Assembly: GCA_963756575.1 (NCBI GenBank)
Contig: CAVWOM010000011.1
Span: 1-64,000, forward strand
From: Palsa-504 sp963756575
GTDB taxonomy: Bacteria > Actinomycetota > Actinomycetes > Streptosporangiales > Streptosporangiaceae
Reading direction: 5' to 3'
Length of the DNA: 64,000 nucleotides
The notes beneath the pieces were generated by a model. It was not told the DNA's origin. It searched no databases and was given only the letters and a program-made list of their open reading frames with translations. Positions 47,118-56,679 of the stretch are shown piece by piece; position 1 is the first letter of the stretch; each line of letters begins with the position of its first letter. A program made the position numbers and the translations under genes.

Positions 47118-48311
47118 TCAGCCCTGGGCGAGGCGGCGCAGGGCTAGCTCGGCGTACAGGGCGGTGCCGTCGGCTAGGACGGAGTCGTCGAACCGGGCGA
47201 CGGCCGAGTGGTTGGTCGGGGCGGTCTCCGGGTCGCGATCGGGCGGGCAGGCCCCGAGGAAGACGAACGCGCCGGGTACTTCCTCCAGGACGAACGAGAA
47301 GTCCTCGGCTCCGGTGATGGGGAACTGCGCCCGCAGGCTCCGTTCCTCGCCGAACGCATCCGCGGCCACCCGCAGGGCGAACTCCGCCTCGGTCGCGTCG
47401 TTGACGGTGACCGGGTACTCGGCCGCGTACTCGGCGTCCGCGGTCAGCCCGTGCGCGCTGGCGATGTCCTTGATCAGGCCGGGCACCAGCTCGGCCAGGG
47501 CGGCCCGGGACGCGGCGCTGTAGGAGCGGGCGGTGGCCAGGAACTTCGCCTGGTCGGGGATGACGTTGTCGGTCGTGCCGGCGTGGAAGCTGCCGACCGT
47601 GATGACGACCGGGTCGAACACGTCGAACTTCCTGGTCACCAGCGTCTGCAGGGCGGTCACCATCTCGCACGCGACCGGGATCGGATCGGCCGCCCGGTGC
47701 GGCTGGGAGGCGTGGCCGCCCCGGCCGTGCACGGTGACGGTGATCTGGTCGGCGGCGGCCAGCATCGGGCCCGGCCGGGTGGAGAACATCCCGGTGGGCA
47801 GCTTGTTGGCGGACACGTGCAGGCCGTAGGCCGCGACCGGGCGCTCGCCCGCCGCGTCGAGCACGCCTTCGCCGATCATGTGGCGGGCGCCGGCGTAGCC
47901 CTCCTCGCCGGGCTGGAACATGAAGATCACGGTGCCGGGCAGCCCGGCCTGCCGGGCGGACAGCAGCCGGGCCGCGCCCGCCAGCATGGAGGTGTGCAGG
48001 TCGTGGCCGCAGGCGTGCATCGTGCCGTCGACGGCCGAGGCGTACGGCAGCCCGGTCTCCTCGGTGACGGGCAGCGCGTCCATGTCGCCGCGGAGCAGCA
48101 CCACCGGGCCGGGGCGGCCGCCGCGCAGCACCGCGGTCACCGAGCTGAGCGACTGCCCCGTGCTGATCTCGAGCGGCAGCCCGGCCAGCGCGTCCAGCAC
48201 CTTGGCCTGCGTCTTGGGCAGGTTCAGGCCGATCTCGGGTTCGGAGTGGATGGCATGCCGCAGCTCGGCGATGTCGTCCGCTAGCTTCGCCGCTTCCTCG
48301 CGCACCGACAC
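47118..48311 (-). CDS. M20 family metallohydrolase (amidohydrolase)
   Basis: Amidohydrolase/carboxypeptidase of the M20D group, such as N-acyl-amino-acid or hippurate hydrolases. The 397-residue protein has the metal motif MHACGHDLHTSML (His and Asp), the catalytic Glu pair in FMFQPGEEGYAGARHM, a lid domain with VTVHGRGGHASQPHRAADPI, and GAEDFSFVLEEVPGAF near the end. Length is normal. It lies downstream of and on the same strand as galK, 95 bases away, but is not an obvious part of galactose metabolism. Its stop is 19 bases from the start of the LuxR gene. Confidence 0.92.
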   Translation of the reverse strand: MSVREEAAKLADDIAELRHAIHSEPEIGLNLPKTQAKVLDALAGLPLEISTGQSLSSVTAVLRGGRPGPVVLLRGDMDALPVTEETGLPYASAVDGTMHACGHDLHTSMLAGAARLLSARQAGLPGTVIFMFQPGEEGYAGARHMIGEGVLDAAGERPVAAYGLHVSANKLPTGMFSTRPGPMLAAADQITVTVHGRGGHASQPHRAADPIPVACEMVTALQTLVTRKFDVFDPVVITVGSFHAGTTDNVIPDQAKFLATARSYSAASRAALAELVPGLIKDIASAHGLTADAEYAAEYPVTVNDATEAEFALRVAADAFGEERSLRAQFPITGAEDFSFVLEEVPGAFVFLGACPPDRDPETAPTNHSAVARFDDSVLADGTALYAELALRRLAQG

Positions 48312-48406
48312 GGGTACCTCCTCGGCTCACCGGGCCATTCGGGGTCACCATATCGCGCGCCGCCGGGCCGCGGCGATGGCGGCTGTTTACCCCAAACTGG
48401 CCATGA

Positions 48407-49585
48407 TCATGAAAGCGGCGGGGCTAAGGCCAGGCGGCGGGCGGCGTCGGCCGGGGTGGCGGACAGGAACTCGGGCGGGGTCCAGTCGTGCCGGGCGAAC
48501 GCCGACGTGACCGCGTCGCGCACCGGACCAGCGAAAGCCGCGGGCACCAGCGCGAGCACCGAGCCGCCGAACCCGCCGCCGATCATCCGGGCGCCCGCCG
48601 CTCCCGCGGTCACCGCGGCCTCCACCGCCGCGTCGGCCTCCGGCCAGGACACCTCGAAGTCGTCCCGCAGCGACGCGTGCGCCTGGGTCAGCAGCCCCCC
48701 GATCCCGGCGTAAGCATCCGGGGCACCGGAAGAACCAGAGATCGAGCGCAGCAGCGCCACCACCTCGAGCACGCGGCGGTTATCGGCGACGACGTGCCGG
48801 GCGCGCCGCCGCAGGACCGGATCGTCCAGCCGGTCCACGTCGGCCGGCTCCGTCAGGGAGCGAAGCGACGGGATGCCCAGCCGGCGGGCGGCTTCTTCGC
48901 ACTCGGCCCGCCGCTGCCCGTATTCCCCGTCGGACAGGACGTGGTCGGCCCGGGTGTTGATGAGCAGCAGGCCCGCCCCCGCCCCGGCCGGGTCGAACGG
49001 GACCTGCGCCACCTCGAGCGAGCGGCAGTCGAGCAGCAGCGCGTGCCCGGCCTGGCAGCGCAGCGAGGCGGACTGGTCCATGATGCCGGTCGGCACCCCG
49101 ACGAACTCGTTCTCGGCCCGGCGGGCGATCGTGACCAGGTCGGCGCGGGGCACCTCCAGGCCGGCCAGCGCGGTCAGGGCCAGCGCGGTGGCGCATTCCA
49201 GGGCGGCCGAGGAAGACAGCCCGGCCCCGACCGGCAGGTCGGAGTCGATCGCGATGCAGGCGCCGGGCACCGGGTAGCCGCCCGCCTCGAGCGCCCAGGC
49301 CACCCCGGCCGGATAGGCGGCCCACCCCGTCACCTGACCCGGCGCCAGCCCGTCCAGCTCGACCGAGACCGCCGTGCCCGGCTCCTGCCGCGAGCACAAC
49401 GTGAGCCGCCGGGACGCCGAAGACCCAGAAGCCGCCGCCGTGACCCCCTGGCCGAGCGCGAACGGCAGCACGAACCCGTCGTTGTAGTCGGTGTGCTCGC
49501 CCATCAGGTTGGCCCGGCCCGGCGCCAGCCACACCCCGTCCGGCTCCCCGCCGAACCGCTCCCGGAAAAGCGCGACCGCTCTCAC
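48407..49585 (-). CDS. galK: Galactokinase
   Basis: ATP-dependent phosphorylation of galactose at C1. GHMP-kinase motifs: GRANLMGEHTDYNDGFVLPFAL (galactokinase signature), LPVGAGLSSSAALECA (ATP-binding loop), MIGGGFGGSVLALVP (motif 3). The 392-residue length is usual. The GTG start overlaps the galE stop by four bases, so the pair is coupled. The reading direction places the set as galT, galE, galK, the Leloir pathway in one operon. Confidence 0.95.
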   Translation of the reverse strand: MRAVALFRERFGGEPDGVWLAPGRANLMGEHTDYNDGFVLPFALGQGVTAAASGSSASRRLTLCSRQEPGTAVSVELDGLAPGQVTGWAAYPAGVAWALEAGGYPVPGACIAIDSDLPVGAGLSSSAALECATALALTALAGLEVPRADLVTIARRAENEFVGVPTGIMDQSASLRCQAGHALLLDCRSLEVAQVPFDPAGAGAGLLLINTRADHVLSDGEYGQRRAECEEAARRLGIPSLRSLTEPADVDRLDDPVLRRRARHVVADNRRVLEVVALLRSISGSSGAPDAYAGIGGLLTQAHASLRDDFEVSWPEADAAVEAAVTAGAAGARMIGGGFGGSVLALVPAAFAGPVRDAVTSAFARHDWTPPEFLSATPADAARRLALAPPLS

Positions 49586-50571
49586 TTGTGCGGACGAGCC
49601 TGCGTGAAGGTCCAGGCGTCGGCGGCCATGGCACGCAGATCCCGCGCGGCCCGCCAGCCCAGCTCGGACTGGATCTTCTCGGACGAGGCGACCAGCACGG
49701 CCGGGTCGCCGGCCCGCCGCGGCCCGGTTTCCACCGGAACGTCAATCCCGGAGACCGAACGGCATACCTCGATCACCTCGCGCACGGAGAAGCCCGCCCC
49801 GTTACCCAGGTTGTAGATCCGGTGCTCGCCCCGACGGCACGCGGCCAGCGCGCGCAGGTGCGCGTCGGCCAGGTCGGTGACGTGGATGTAGTCGCGGATG
49901 CAGGTCCCGTCCGGGGTGGGGTAGTCGTCGCCGAAGATCCGCACGGGCCGGTCCTGGGTGGCGGCGGCCAGCACGTTCGGGATGAGGTGCGTCTCCGGGT
50001 TATGCCGTTCGCCGAGCCAGCGGCCGGCGCCGTCGGCGCCACCAGGTACCGAGTGCGCGCCGGCCACGTTGAAGTACCGCAGGCTGATCGCGCCGAACCC
50101 GTACAGCCGGGCGAACTCCGTCAAGGTCGTGTCCACGGCGAGCTTGGACGCGCCGTACGGGCTGGTCGGCCGGGTCGGGTCGGTCTCGAGCACAGGGGAG
50201 CGCTCGGGCTCGCCGTAGACGGCGGCGGTGGAGGAGAAGACGATCGTCCGGACGCCGATCTCGCGCATCGCCTCGAGCAGCGTGAGCGTGCCGCCCAGGT
50301 TGTTCGACCAGTACCTGGCCGGGGCCGCGACCGACTCGCCGACCAGCGACTTGGCCGCGAAGTGCAGCACCGCCTCGATGCCGTCCGACAGGACCTCGGC
50401 CGCGCAGTCGCGCAGCGTGCCCTGGACGAACGTGGCGCCGGGCGGCACGGCGTCGGCGAACCCGGTGGACAGGTCGTCGAGCACGACGACATCATGCCCG
50501 GCCGCCACCAGTTGCGCCGCGACGACGCTGCCGATGTCGCCGGCCCCGCCGGTGACAAGCACCCTCATCAT
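49582..50571 (-). CDS. galE: UDP-glucose 4-epimerase
   Basis: Interconverts UDP-galactose and UDP-glucose. Extended SDR of 329 residues: NAD motif VTGGAGDIGSVVAAQL, catalytic Ser/Tyr/Lys in VFSSTAAVYGEPE and PYGASKLAVDTTL, plus the substrate segment SLRYFNVAGAH and DYPTPDGTCIRDYIHVTDLADAHL. It sits between galT and galK with overlapping start and stop codons on both sides. The start has two adjacent ATGs (MMRVLV). Confidence 0.96.
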   Translation of the reverse strand: MMRVLVTGGAGDIGSVVAAQLVAAGHDVVVLDDLSTGFADAVPPGATFVQGTLRDCAAEVLSDGIEAVLHFAAKSLVGESVAAPARYWSNNLGGTLTLLEAMREIGVRTIVFSSTAAVYGEPERSPVLETDPTRPTSPYGASKLAVDTTLTEFARLYGFGAISLRYFNVAGAHSVPGGADGAGRWLGERHNPETHLIPNVLAAATQDRPVRIFGDDYPTPDGTCIRDYIHVTDLADAHLRALAACRRGEHRIYNLGNGAGFSVREVIEVCRSVSGIDVPVETGPRRAGDPAVLVASSEKIQSELGWRAARDLRAMAADAWTFTQARPHK

Positions 50572-51635
50572 CAGGCCTCCCGAAGCCGTTGCGCGGCCTG
50601 CTCAGGGACGATGTCGTTGATCCATACGCCCATGCCGGACTCGGTGCCGGCCAGGTACTTCAGCTTGCCGGCCGCGCGCCGGACTGACAGTACCTGAAGG
50701 TGCACGGCGAACCGGTCCCGTGCCCGCGGATCACCGACCGGAGCCTGGTGCCAGGCCGCGATGTACGGCGCCGGCTGGCCGAACAGCGCGTCGAACCGCC
50801 GCAGCACGTCCAGGTACAACGGCCCGAAGGCCGCCCGCGCGTCCGAACCCAGAGCGGGCAGGTCGGGCACCCTCGAAACCGGGAAGATCCGCACCTCGTA
50901 CGGCCACCGCGCCGCCTCCGGCACCAAGGCGATCCAGTGCTCGTTCCTGGTCACGATCCGGACGCCGGCCGCGACCTCTGAAGCCAGCAGATCGTCGAAC
51001 AGGTTCCCGCCCTCGTACAAGGCGGCCTGCGCCACCATCCGCTCCAGCCGCGGCGCGACGAACGGGAAGGCGTAGATCTGCCCGTGCGGGTGGTGCAGGG
51101 TGACGCCGATCTCCTCGCCCCGGTTCTCGAAGCAGTACACCTGCCGGGTCCCGGGCAGCGCCCCGAGCGCGAGAGTCCGGTCGATCCAGGCCTCGAGCAC
51201 GGTCCGCACCCGCCGCGGCGGCAAGGCCGCGAACGACGAGTCATGGGAAGAGGTGAAGCAGACCACCTCGCACCGGCCGAGCGGCTCGGCCAGCGAGGGA
51301 AACCGGTTCTCGAACACCACCACGTCGTAGCTGCCCGCCGGTATCTCGGTCAGGTGGCCCGGCTTGGACGGGTCGAGCGGGCACTGGTCGGGCGGCGGCA
51401 GGAAGGTCCGGTCCTGGCGGGCCGCCGCGATGACCACCCACTCCCCGGCCAGCGGATCCCACCGGATGCCCCACTCAGGCCGGCCGAGCGGCAGCGCCGG
51501 CCCCGGCGTCCGCGGTCCCAGCGGCCGGGTATCCGGCACCTGCGCGCGGCCAGAGCCGGGCGCCTCGTCGAAGTAGATGACCTCGCGGCCGTCCGCCAGC
51601 AACGCGCTGGACTTCCAGATTGATTGCGTGTCCAC
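50571..51635 (-). CDS. galT: Galactose-1-phosphate uridylyltransferase
   Basis: Exchanges UDP between UDP-glucose and galactose-1-phosphate. The 354-residue protein has VVFENRFPSLAE, the HIT-like catalytic HHPHGQIYAFPFV with the nucleophilic His, and WHQAPVGDPRARDRFAVHLQ near the C-terminus where family metal and substrate contacts occur. GTG start at 51635 without a clear ribosome site. First gene of the gal operon; it diverges from the CorC-like gene at 51790. Confidence 0.94.
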   Translation of the reverse strand: MDTQSIWKSSALLADGREVIYFDEAPGSGRAQVPDTRPLGPRTPGPALPLGRPEWGIRWDPLAGEWVVIAAARQDRTFLPPPDQCPLDPSKPGHLTEIPAGSYDVVVFENRFPSLAEPLGRCEVVCFTSSHDSSFAALPPRRVRTVLEAWIDRTLALGALPGTRQVYCFENRGEEIGVTLHHPHGQIYAFPFVAPRLERMVAQAALYEGGNLFDDLLASEVAAGVRIVTRNEHWIALVPEAARWPYEVRIFPVSRVPDLPALGSDARAAFGPLYLDVLRRFDALFGQPAPYIAAWHQAPVGDPRARDRFAVHLQVLSVRRAAGKLKYLAGTESGMGVWINDIVPEQAAQRLREA

Positions 51636-51754
51636 AGGAGTAGAACGTTATCCCGTCTAGACTGACCAGCACGTCGTGCGGTCGGCAACGGGGGCCTGCC
51701 GCGAACCGGAGGCGAGCTCCCCGAGCGAGCGCACGGCCTCAAAGGCGCCCGGAG

Positions 51755-51797
51755 GCGAGCGAGAGAATGAGTAAAGCGCGAGCGAGAGAATGAGTAA
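51755..51797 (+). promoter_or_regulatory. Duplicated start region and overlapping 8-residue leader frame
   Basis: GCGAGCGAGAGAATGAGTAA occurs at 51755-51774 and again at 51778-51797. The second copy carries the ATG of the CorC-like gene. The first copy's ATG (51767) opens a frame reading MSKARARE whose TGA (51791-51793) overlaps that ATG. Either a leader peptide coupled to the main frame or an accidental duplication of the start site. Confidence 0.5.
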
Positions 51798-53238
51798 TAC
51801 CATCCTGCAGATCGTCGTCGTGCTGGTGATCATCTGTATCGGGGGGTTCTTCGCCGCCTCGGAGATGGCCCTGGTCTCGTTGCGCGAGGGGCAGATCCGG
51901 GCGCTGTCCAAGCGCGGCCGCCGGGGGCAGAAGACGGCCCGGCTGGCCCAGGACCCGAACCGGTTCTTTTCCGCCGTGCAGATCGGCGTGACCCTGGCCA
52001 CCTTGGTCTCCGGCGCCTACGGCGCCGAGACGCTGGCCGGGGCGCTCAAGACCTACCTCATCAAGCAGCACCTGTCGCCGGGCTGGGCCGGGCCGGTTTC
52101 GTTCCTCGCGGTCACCATCGCCATCACGTTCTTCAGCCTGATCCTCGGCGAGCTCGCCCCGAAGCGGATCGGGCTCCAGCGGGCGTCCGCGCTGGCGCTG
52201 CTGGCCGGGCCGCTGCTGGACCGGATCGCCACGCTGGCCCGCCCGTTCGTCTGGCTGCTGACCAGGTGCACCAACCTGGTGGTGGCCGTCTTCGGCGCCG
52301 ACCCCCGGATCGGCCGCCAGGCCATGACCGAGCAGGAGGTGCGCGAGCTCGTCGCCAGCACGCAGACGATCAGCCAGGACGAACGCAAGATCGTCAGCGA
52401 GGTCTTCGACGCGGGCAAACGGCAGATCCGCGAGGTCCTGGTGCCGCGTACCGAGGTCGTGTTCCTGGACGCGGAGACCCCGGTCGAGGTGGCGGCCGGC
52501 ATCGCGGCCGGCGTGCCGCACTCCCGGCTGCCGGTCTACCAGGACAGCTACGACAACGTGACCGGCTTCGTGCACGTCCGCGACCTGTTCATTCTCGGCG
52601 GGGGGGACCGGGGCGGCAGTCCCCCCCGGAGCGGGCAGAGCCCGGGTGTGGCCAAGAACGAGGTGCCGGTCAGCCGGATCAGCCGCCCGGTCAAGTTCCT
52701 GCCGATCAGCAAGACGGTGCTGTCCTCGCTGTCCGAGATGCGCCGCGAGCGGGCTCACCTGGCCGTGGTCATCGACGACTACGGCGGCACGGCCGGCATC
52801 GTCACGCTCGAGGACCTGGTCGAGGAGCTGATCGGCGACATCAGGGACGAGTACGACATCGAGCAGGACCAGGCGACCAAGCTCCCGGCCGGCGACGTCG
52901 AGGTCGACGGCCTGCTCAACCTGAGCGAGTTCACCGAGCAGACCGGTATCGACCTGCCCGAGGGCCCGTACGAGACGGTCGCGGGCTACGTGCTGGCCGC
53001 CCTGGGCGACCTGCCCTCCGCGGGCGACAACGTCCAGGTGGCGGGCCGCACCATCACCGTGACCGAACTCGACGGCCGCCGCATCGCCCGCCTCCGCGTC
53101 GCCCCGAACCAGGCCCCGAGCCAGGCCCCGAGCCAGGCCGCGAGCCAGGCCGCGCCCGTCAGCACGCCGGTTTCCGCTGGTCAGGTCCGGCTAGACTCGG
53201 AGGCCCCGCAGGACGGGGACTCCGTTAAAAGCCCGTAG
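51790..53238 (+). CDS. CNNM/CorC (hemolysin C-like) family membrane protein
   Basis: Putative divalent-cation transporter or efflux factor. The 482-residue protein has the CNNM membrane domain with helices at about 5-25, 58-78, 95-117 and 128-150 and ALVSLREGQIRAL; a CBS pair (VREVLVPRTEVVFLDAETPV and SSLSEMRRERAHLAVVIDDYGGTAGIVTLEDLVEELIGDI); and a C-terminal CorC/HlyC domain (DVEVDGLLNLSEFTEQTG). A Gly/Ser/Arg insert sits inside the first CBS. The tail is an imperfect QAPS/QAAS repeat encoded by a 12-bp tandem repeat. guaA begins six bases later. Confidence 0.9.
   Translation: MSNTILQIVVVLVIICIGGFFAASEMALVSLREGQIRALSKRGRRGQKTARLAQDPNRFFSAVQIGVTLATLVSGAYGAETLAGALKTYLIKQHLSPGWAGPVSFLAVTIAITFFSLILGELAPKRIGLQRASALALLAGPLLDRIATLARPFVWLLTRCTNLVVAVFGADPRIGRQAMTEQEVRELVASTQTISQDERKIVSEVFDAGKRQIREVLVPRTEVVFLDAETPVEVAAGIAAGVPHSRLPVYQDSYDNVTGFVHVRDLFILGGGDRGGSPPRSGQSPGVAKNEVPVSRISRPVKFLPISKTVLSSLSEMRRERAHLAVVIDDYGGTAGIVTLEDLVEELIGDIRDEYDIEQDQATKLPAGDVEVDGLLNLSEFTEQTGIDLPEGPYETVAGYVLAALGDLPSAGDNVQVAGRTITVTELDGRRIARLRVAPNQAPSQAPSQAASQAAPVSTPVSAGQVRLDSEAPQDGDSVKSP
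53106..53155. repeat. 12-bp tandem repeat in the CorC-like tail
   Basis: About four copies of CCAGGCCCCGAG and close variants encode the QAPS/QAAS tail residues. In-frame changes in copy number would only alter tail length. Confidence 0.75.
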
Positions 53239-53244
53239 GAAAAG

Positions 53245-54819
53245 GTGACCAGCGTGCCCGGTGGCTTCAACACCGTCCTCGTCGTCGACTTCGGCGCGCA
53301 GTACGCGCAGCTGATCGCCCGCCGGGTGCGCGAGTGCCACGTCTACTCCGAGATCGTCCCCTCCACGATGACCGCGGCCGAGATGCTGGCCAAGAAGCCC
53401 AAGGCGATCATCTTGTCCGGCGGTCCCGCCTCGGTCTACGCGCAGGGCGCTCCGCCCGCACCCGCAGGCCTGCTCGACGCGGGCGTCCCCGTCCTCGGCC
53501 TGTGCTACGGCTTCCAGCTCATGGTCAACGGCCTGGGCGGCACCGTAGCCCACACCGGCGCCCGGGAGTACGGGGCGACCAGCCTCGAGGCCACCCGCAC
53601 GAGCACCCTGCTGGCCGGGACGCCGGAAACCCAGCGCGTCTGGATGTCCCACGGCGACACCGCGACGCAAGCCCCGCCCGGCTTCACCGTGACCGCGCGA
53701 ACCGAGGTCACCCCGGTGGCCGCGGTCGAATGCCCGGAACGGGGGCTGTACGGCGTCCAGTTCCACCCCGAGGTCATGCACACCGAGCACGGCCAGCGCA
53801 TCCTGGCCCGGTTCCTCGAGCTGGCCGGCTGCCGCCCGTCCTGGACCATGACCAACATCGTCGAGGAGCAGGTCGCGGCGATCCGGGAGCAGGTCGGCGG
53901 CGGCCGGGCCATCTGCGGGCTGTCCGGCGGGGTGGATTCCGCGGTCGCCGCGGCGCTCGTCCAGCGGGCCATCGGCGACCGGCTCACCTGCGTGTTCGTC
54001 GACCACGGGCTGCTCCGCCAGGGTGAAGCCGAGCAAGTCGAGCAGGACTTCGTCGCCGCCACCGGCGTCAAGCTCAAGGTGGCCACCGAGGCTGACGTTT
54101 TCCTCCAAGCCCTCGAAGGCGCCGAGGACCCCGAGCAGAAGCGCAAGATCATCGGCCGCGAGTTCATCCGCGCCTTCGAGCGCGCCGCCCGGGAGGTCAC
54201 CGCCAAGGCCGGCCAGCACGGCGAGGCCTGCGACTTCCTGGTCCAGGGCACGCTGTACCCGGACGTGGTGGAGTCGGGCGGCGGCACCGGGACCGCGAAC
54301 ATCAAGTCGCACCACAACGTCGGCGGGCTGCCCGACGACCTGAAGTTCGCACTCGTCGAGCCGCTGCGCGCCCTGTTCAAGGACGAGGTGCGCCGGGTGG
54401 GGGAGGAGCTCGGGCTGCCGCTCGCGATCGTCCGCCGCCAGCCGTTCCCCGGCCCCGGGCTGGCCATCAGGATCATCGGCGAGGTGACCGCCGGACGCCT
54501 CGCGGTGCTCCGCCAAGCCGACGCCATCGTCCGCGAGGAGCTGTCCGCGGCCGGGCTCGACCCCGTGATCTGGCAGTGCCCGGTGGTGCTGCTGGCCGAC
54601 GTCCGCTCGGTGGGCGTGCAGGGCGATGGCCGCAGCTACGGCCACCCCATCGTGCTCCGCCCGGTGACCAGCGAGGACGCGATGACCGCCGACTGGGCCC
54701 GGCTGCCGGACGAGGTGCTGGCCCGGATCTCCACCCGCGTCACCAACGAGGTTCCGCAGATCAACCGCGTGGTGCTCGACGTCACCAGCAAGCCACCCGC
54801 CACGATCGAATGGGAATAG
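53245..54819 (+). CDS. guaA: GMP synthase (glutamine-hydrolysing)
   Basis: Converts XMP to GMP with glutamine and ATP. The 524-residue protein has the class I glutaminase domain (VLGLCYGFQLM nucleophile Cys and FHPEV), the PP-loop ATPase SGGVDSAVAAALVQ, the substrate loop HHNVGGLP, and the dimerisation region with FPGPGLAIRIIGEV and the terminal KPPATIEWE. GTG 53245 follows AGGAAAAGG; GTG 53254 is an alternative. guaB lies at the far end of the window, so both GMP-branch enzymes are here but in different operons. Confidence 0.97.
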   Translation: MTSVPGGFNTVLVVDFGAQYAQLIARRVRECHVYSEIVPSTMTAAEMLAKKPKAIILSGGPASVYAQGAPPAPAGLLDAGVPVLGLCYGFQLMVNGLGGTVAHTGAREYGATSLEATRTSTLLAGTPETQRVWMSHGDTATQAPPGFTVTARTEVTPVAAVECPERGLYGVQFHPEVMHTEHGQRILARFLELAGCRPSWTMTNIVEEQVAAIREQVGGGRAICGLSGGVDSAVAAALVQRAIGDRLTCVFVDHGLLRQGEAEQVEQDFVAATGVKLKVATEADVFLQALEGAEDPEQKRKIIGREFIRAFERAAREVTAKAGQHGEACDFLVQGTLYPDVVESGGGTGTANIKSHHNVGGLPDDLKFALVEPLRALFKDEVRRVGEELGLPLAIVRRQPFPGPGLAIRIIGEVTAGRLAVLRQADAIVREELSAAGLDPVIWQCPVVLLADVRSVGVQGDGRSYGHPIVLRPVTSEDAMTADWARLPDEVLARISTRVTNEVPQINRVVLDVTSKPPATIEWE

Positions 54820-54830
54820 GGAAATATTTA

Positions 54831-54860
54831 TACCGAACGAGAGGCCATCTTCGTTCGGTA
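54831..54860. terminator. Inverted repeat after guaA
   Basis: TACCGAACGA (54831-54840) is an exact inverted match to TCGTTCGGTA (54851-54860) with a 10-base loop, 11 bases after the guaA stop. Possible terminator; no U-run. The left arm with its flank TTATACCGAACGAG also overlaps the predicted glgP -10 element (29616-29629, reverse strand), so it could instead be a binding site. Confidence 0.5.
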
Positions 54861-54978
54861 CATGGCTTTGAGCTGCGGTGGAGAAAAGTAAATAAATGCC
54901 AAAATAGCGGGATTGCCCACCGCGGGCCGCCTCGCCGCCATTTCTGTGCCAGCCATTCACTTCCGTTACCATCGGTTA

Positions 54979-56679
54979 ATGCGAACGCTTGCCGGGGCTG
55001 CCACCAGGTCGCTCGTCGTGCTCGGCGTCGCGCTCGCGCTGGTGGTGGCCGCGGTCGCCGCCATCGGCATCTCGGGCACCCGGGCGGCCACCGGGCAGGG
55101 CAACGAGATCGCCGGCGACGAGCTGACGACCGCGATCGTGACCGGCCAGCTCGCCCGGAGCATAGACGCGGCGTATACGGCCGGCCAGGAGGCCGTGTCC
55201 GCCGCTCCCGCCCAGCGCTCCCGGCTGCTCAGCTCCCTCTACACTCAGCTGCTGCCCGCGGTCGACGCCCGGCTGTTCACGCTGAACCAGCTGCACGCGG
55301 ACGACCGTCCGGCCGAGCACGCCGATATCGAGCGGTTCGGCCGGCAGTGGGCCGCGGTCAGGGCCCGGCTCGGCCCGGTGGACCTGTCGCCCAGGCCGAC
55401 GTCGGCGGCGGCGACCGCGCAGGCGGGTGCCGCGCTGACCGCCGCCTACGCTCCGCTCAGCGCCCACCTCGCCCGGCTGTTCGGGCGCGAGTTCGACGAC
55501 GCCCGCACCGACCACGCCGACGCCGACGCGGGCGCGGTCCGGGCCACCGGGCTGATCGCCGGGGCCGCGGCGCTCGGCTTGGCGCTCGGCCTCTTCCTCC
55601 TGCTTCACGGGCTCCGCCGCATCCGTGCCAGCCTCGAACCGAGCCAGGACCAGGCTGAGTTCGCCGACACCCTGCAGATCGCCGGCGACGAGGACGAGGC
55701 CCACGGGCTGCTCCGGCGGCACCTGGAGCGGACCCTCCCGGCGACCAGCGCCGTGGTGCTCAACCGGAACAACAGCGCCGACCGGCTCGAGGCGGTCACG
55801 CCGCTGCCGGAAGGCTCGCCGCTGCCCGGGACCCTGCGCGGCGCCGAGCCGCGATCCTGCCTGGCGGTGCGGTCGGGCCGGACCCACCGGGAGAACGGCG
55901 GGCGGCTGCCCCTGCTGTCCTGCCCGGTTTGCGCTCCGGTGTCCGGCACCTCGTGCTGCGTCCCGCTCACCGTGGGCGGTGAGGTGATCGGCTCGGTCCT
56001 GCTCAGCCGGCCGGAGCCCTACTCAGAGGCCGAGGAGCAGCGGATCCGCGAGTCCGTGGGCCAGGCCGCGCCCGTGCTGGCGAACCTGCGCAACCTGGCG
56101 GTGGCCGAGATCCGCGCCGCCACCGACGGCCTCACCGGGCTGCCCAACAAGCGTGCCGCCACCGACGCCCTGAAACGGACGTTCGCGCAGGCCACGACCA
56201 CGCAGGCGCCCCTCGCCCTGCTCCTGCTCGACCTCGACCATTTCAAGCAGGTCAACGACCAGCGTGGGCACCAGGTCGGGGACCAGGTCCTGGCCAACGT
56301 CGGGGCGACGCTGCGCAACGTGCTGCGGGTCAGGGACTTCGCGGGCCGCAACGGCGGGGAGGAGTTCGCCGTCCTGCTGCCGGACACGTCGATCACCGAG
56401 GCGCTCGAGATCGCCGAGCGCGTCCGGGCGACGGTCGCCGAGATCTCCCTGCCCGGTTCTGACGTCTCGGTTACCGCCTCGATCGGCGTGGCCGTCTTTC
56501 CCGACCACGCCAGCACCCCCGACCGGCTCGAGCGGCTCGCCGACGCCGCCCTCTACCTGGCCAAGCGGCAGGGCCGGAACCGCGTCGAGCTGGCCGATCC
56601 CTCGCCCGCTCCCGCCCCGCCCGCGGCCAGCGGCGCCGGCCCGGCGTCCGCCCCGCTCGCCGAGCCCGCGCCCCGTTAG
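54979..56679 (+). CDS. Membrane-anchored GGDEF protein (putative diguanylate cyclase) with GAF-like domain
   Basis: Two N-terminal membrane helices (residues about 6-26 and 193-213) flank an extracytoplasmic helical region like a four-helix-bundle sensor. A GAF-like segment follows (about 240-390), containing several cysteines (CPVCAPVSGTSCCVPLTVGGEVIGSVLLSRP). The C-terminal GGDEF domain has DGLTGLPNKRAATDAL, DLDHFKQVNDQRGHQVGDQVL and the active-site NGGEEF, so cyclase activity is expected. ATG 54979 (MRTLAG) was chosen over an upstream ATG at 54913. It converges with TDO, overlapping by four bases. Confidence 0.9.
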   Translation: MRTLAGAATRSLVVLGVALALVVAAVAAIGISGTRAATGQGNEIAGDELTTAIVTGQLARSIDAAYTAGQEAVSAAPAQRSRLLSSLYTQLLPAVDARLFTLNQLHADDRPAEHADIERFGRQWAAVRARLGPVDLSPRPTSAAATAQAGAALTAAYAPLSAHLARLFGREFDDARTDHADADAGAVRATGLIAGAAALGLALGLFLLLHGLRRIRASLEPSQDQAEFADTLQIAGDEDEAHGLLRRHLERTLPATSAVVLNRNNSADRLEAVTPLPEGSPLPGTLRGAEPRSCLAVRSGRTHRENGGRLPLLSCPVCAPVSGTSCCVPLTVGGEVIGSVLLSRPEPYSEAEEQRIRESVGQAAPVLANLRNLAVAEIRAATDGLTGLPNKRAATDALKRTFAQATTTQAPLALLLLDLDHFKQVNDQRGHQVGDQVLANVGATLRNVLRVRDFAGRNGGEEFAVLLPDTSITEALEIAERVRATVAEISLPGSDVSVTASIGVAVFPDHASTPDRLERLADAALYLAKRQGRNRVELADPSPAPAPPAASGAGPASAPLAEPAPR

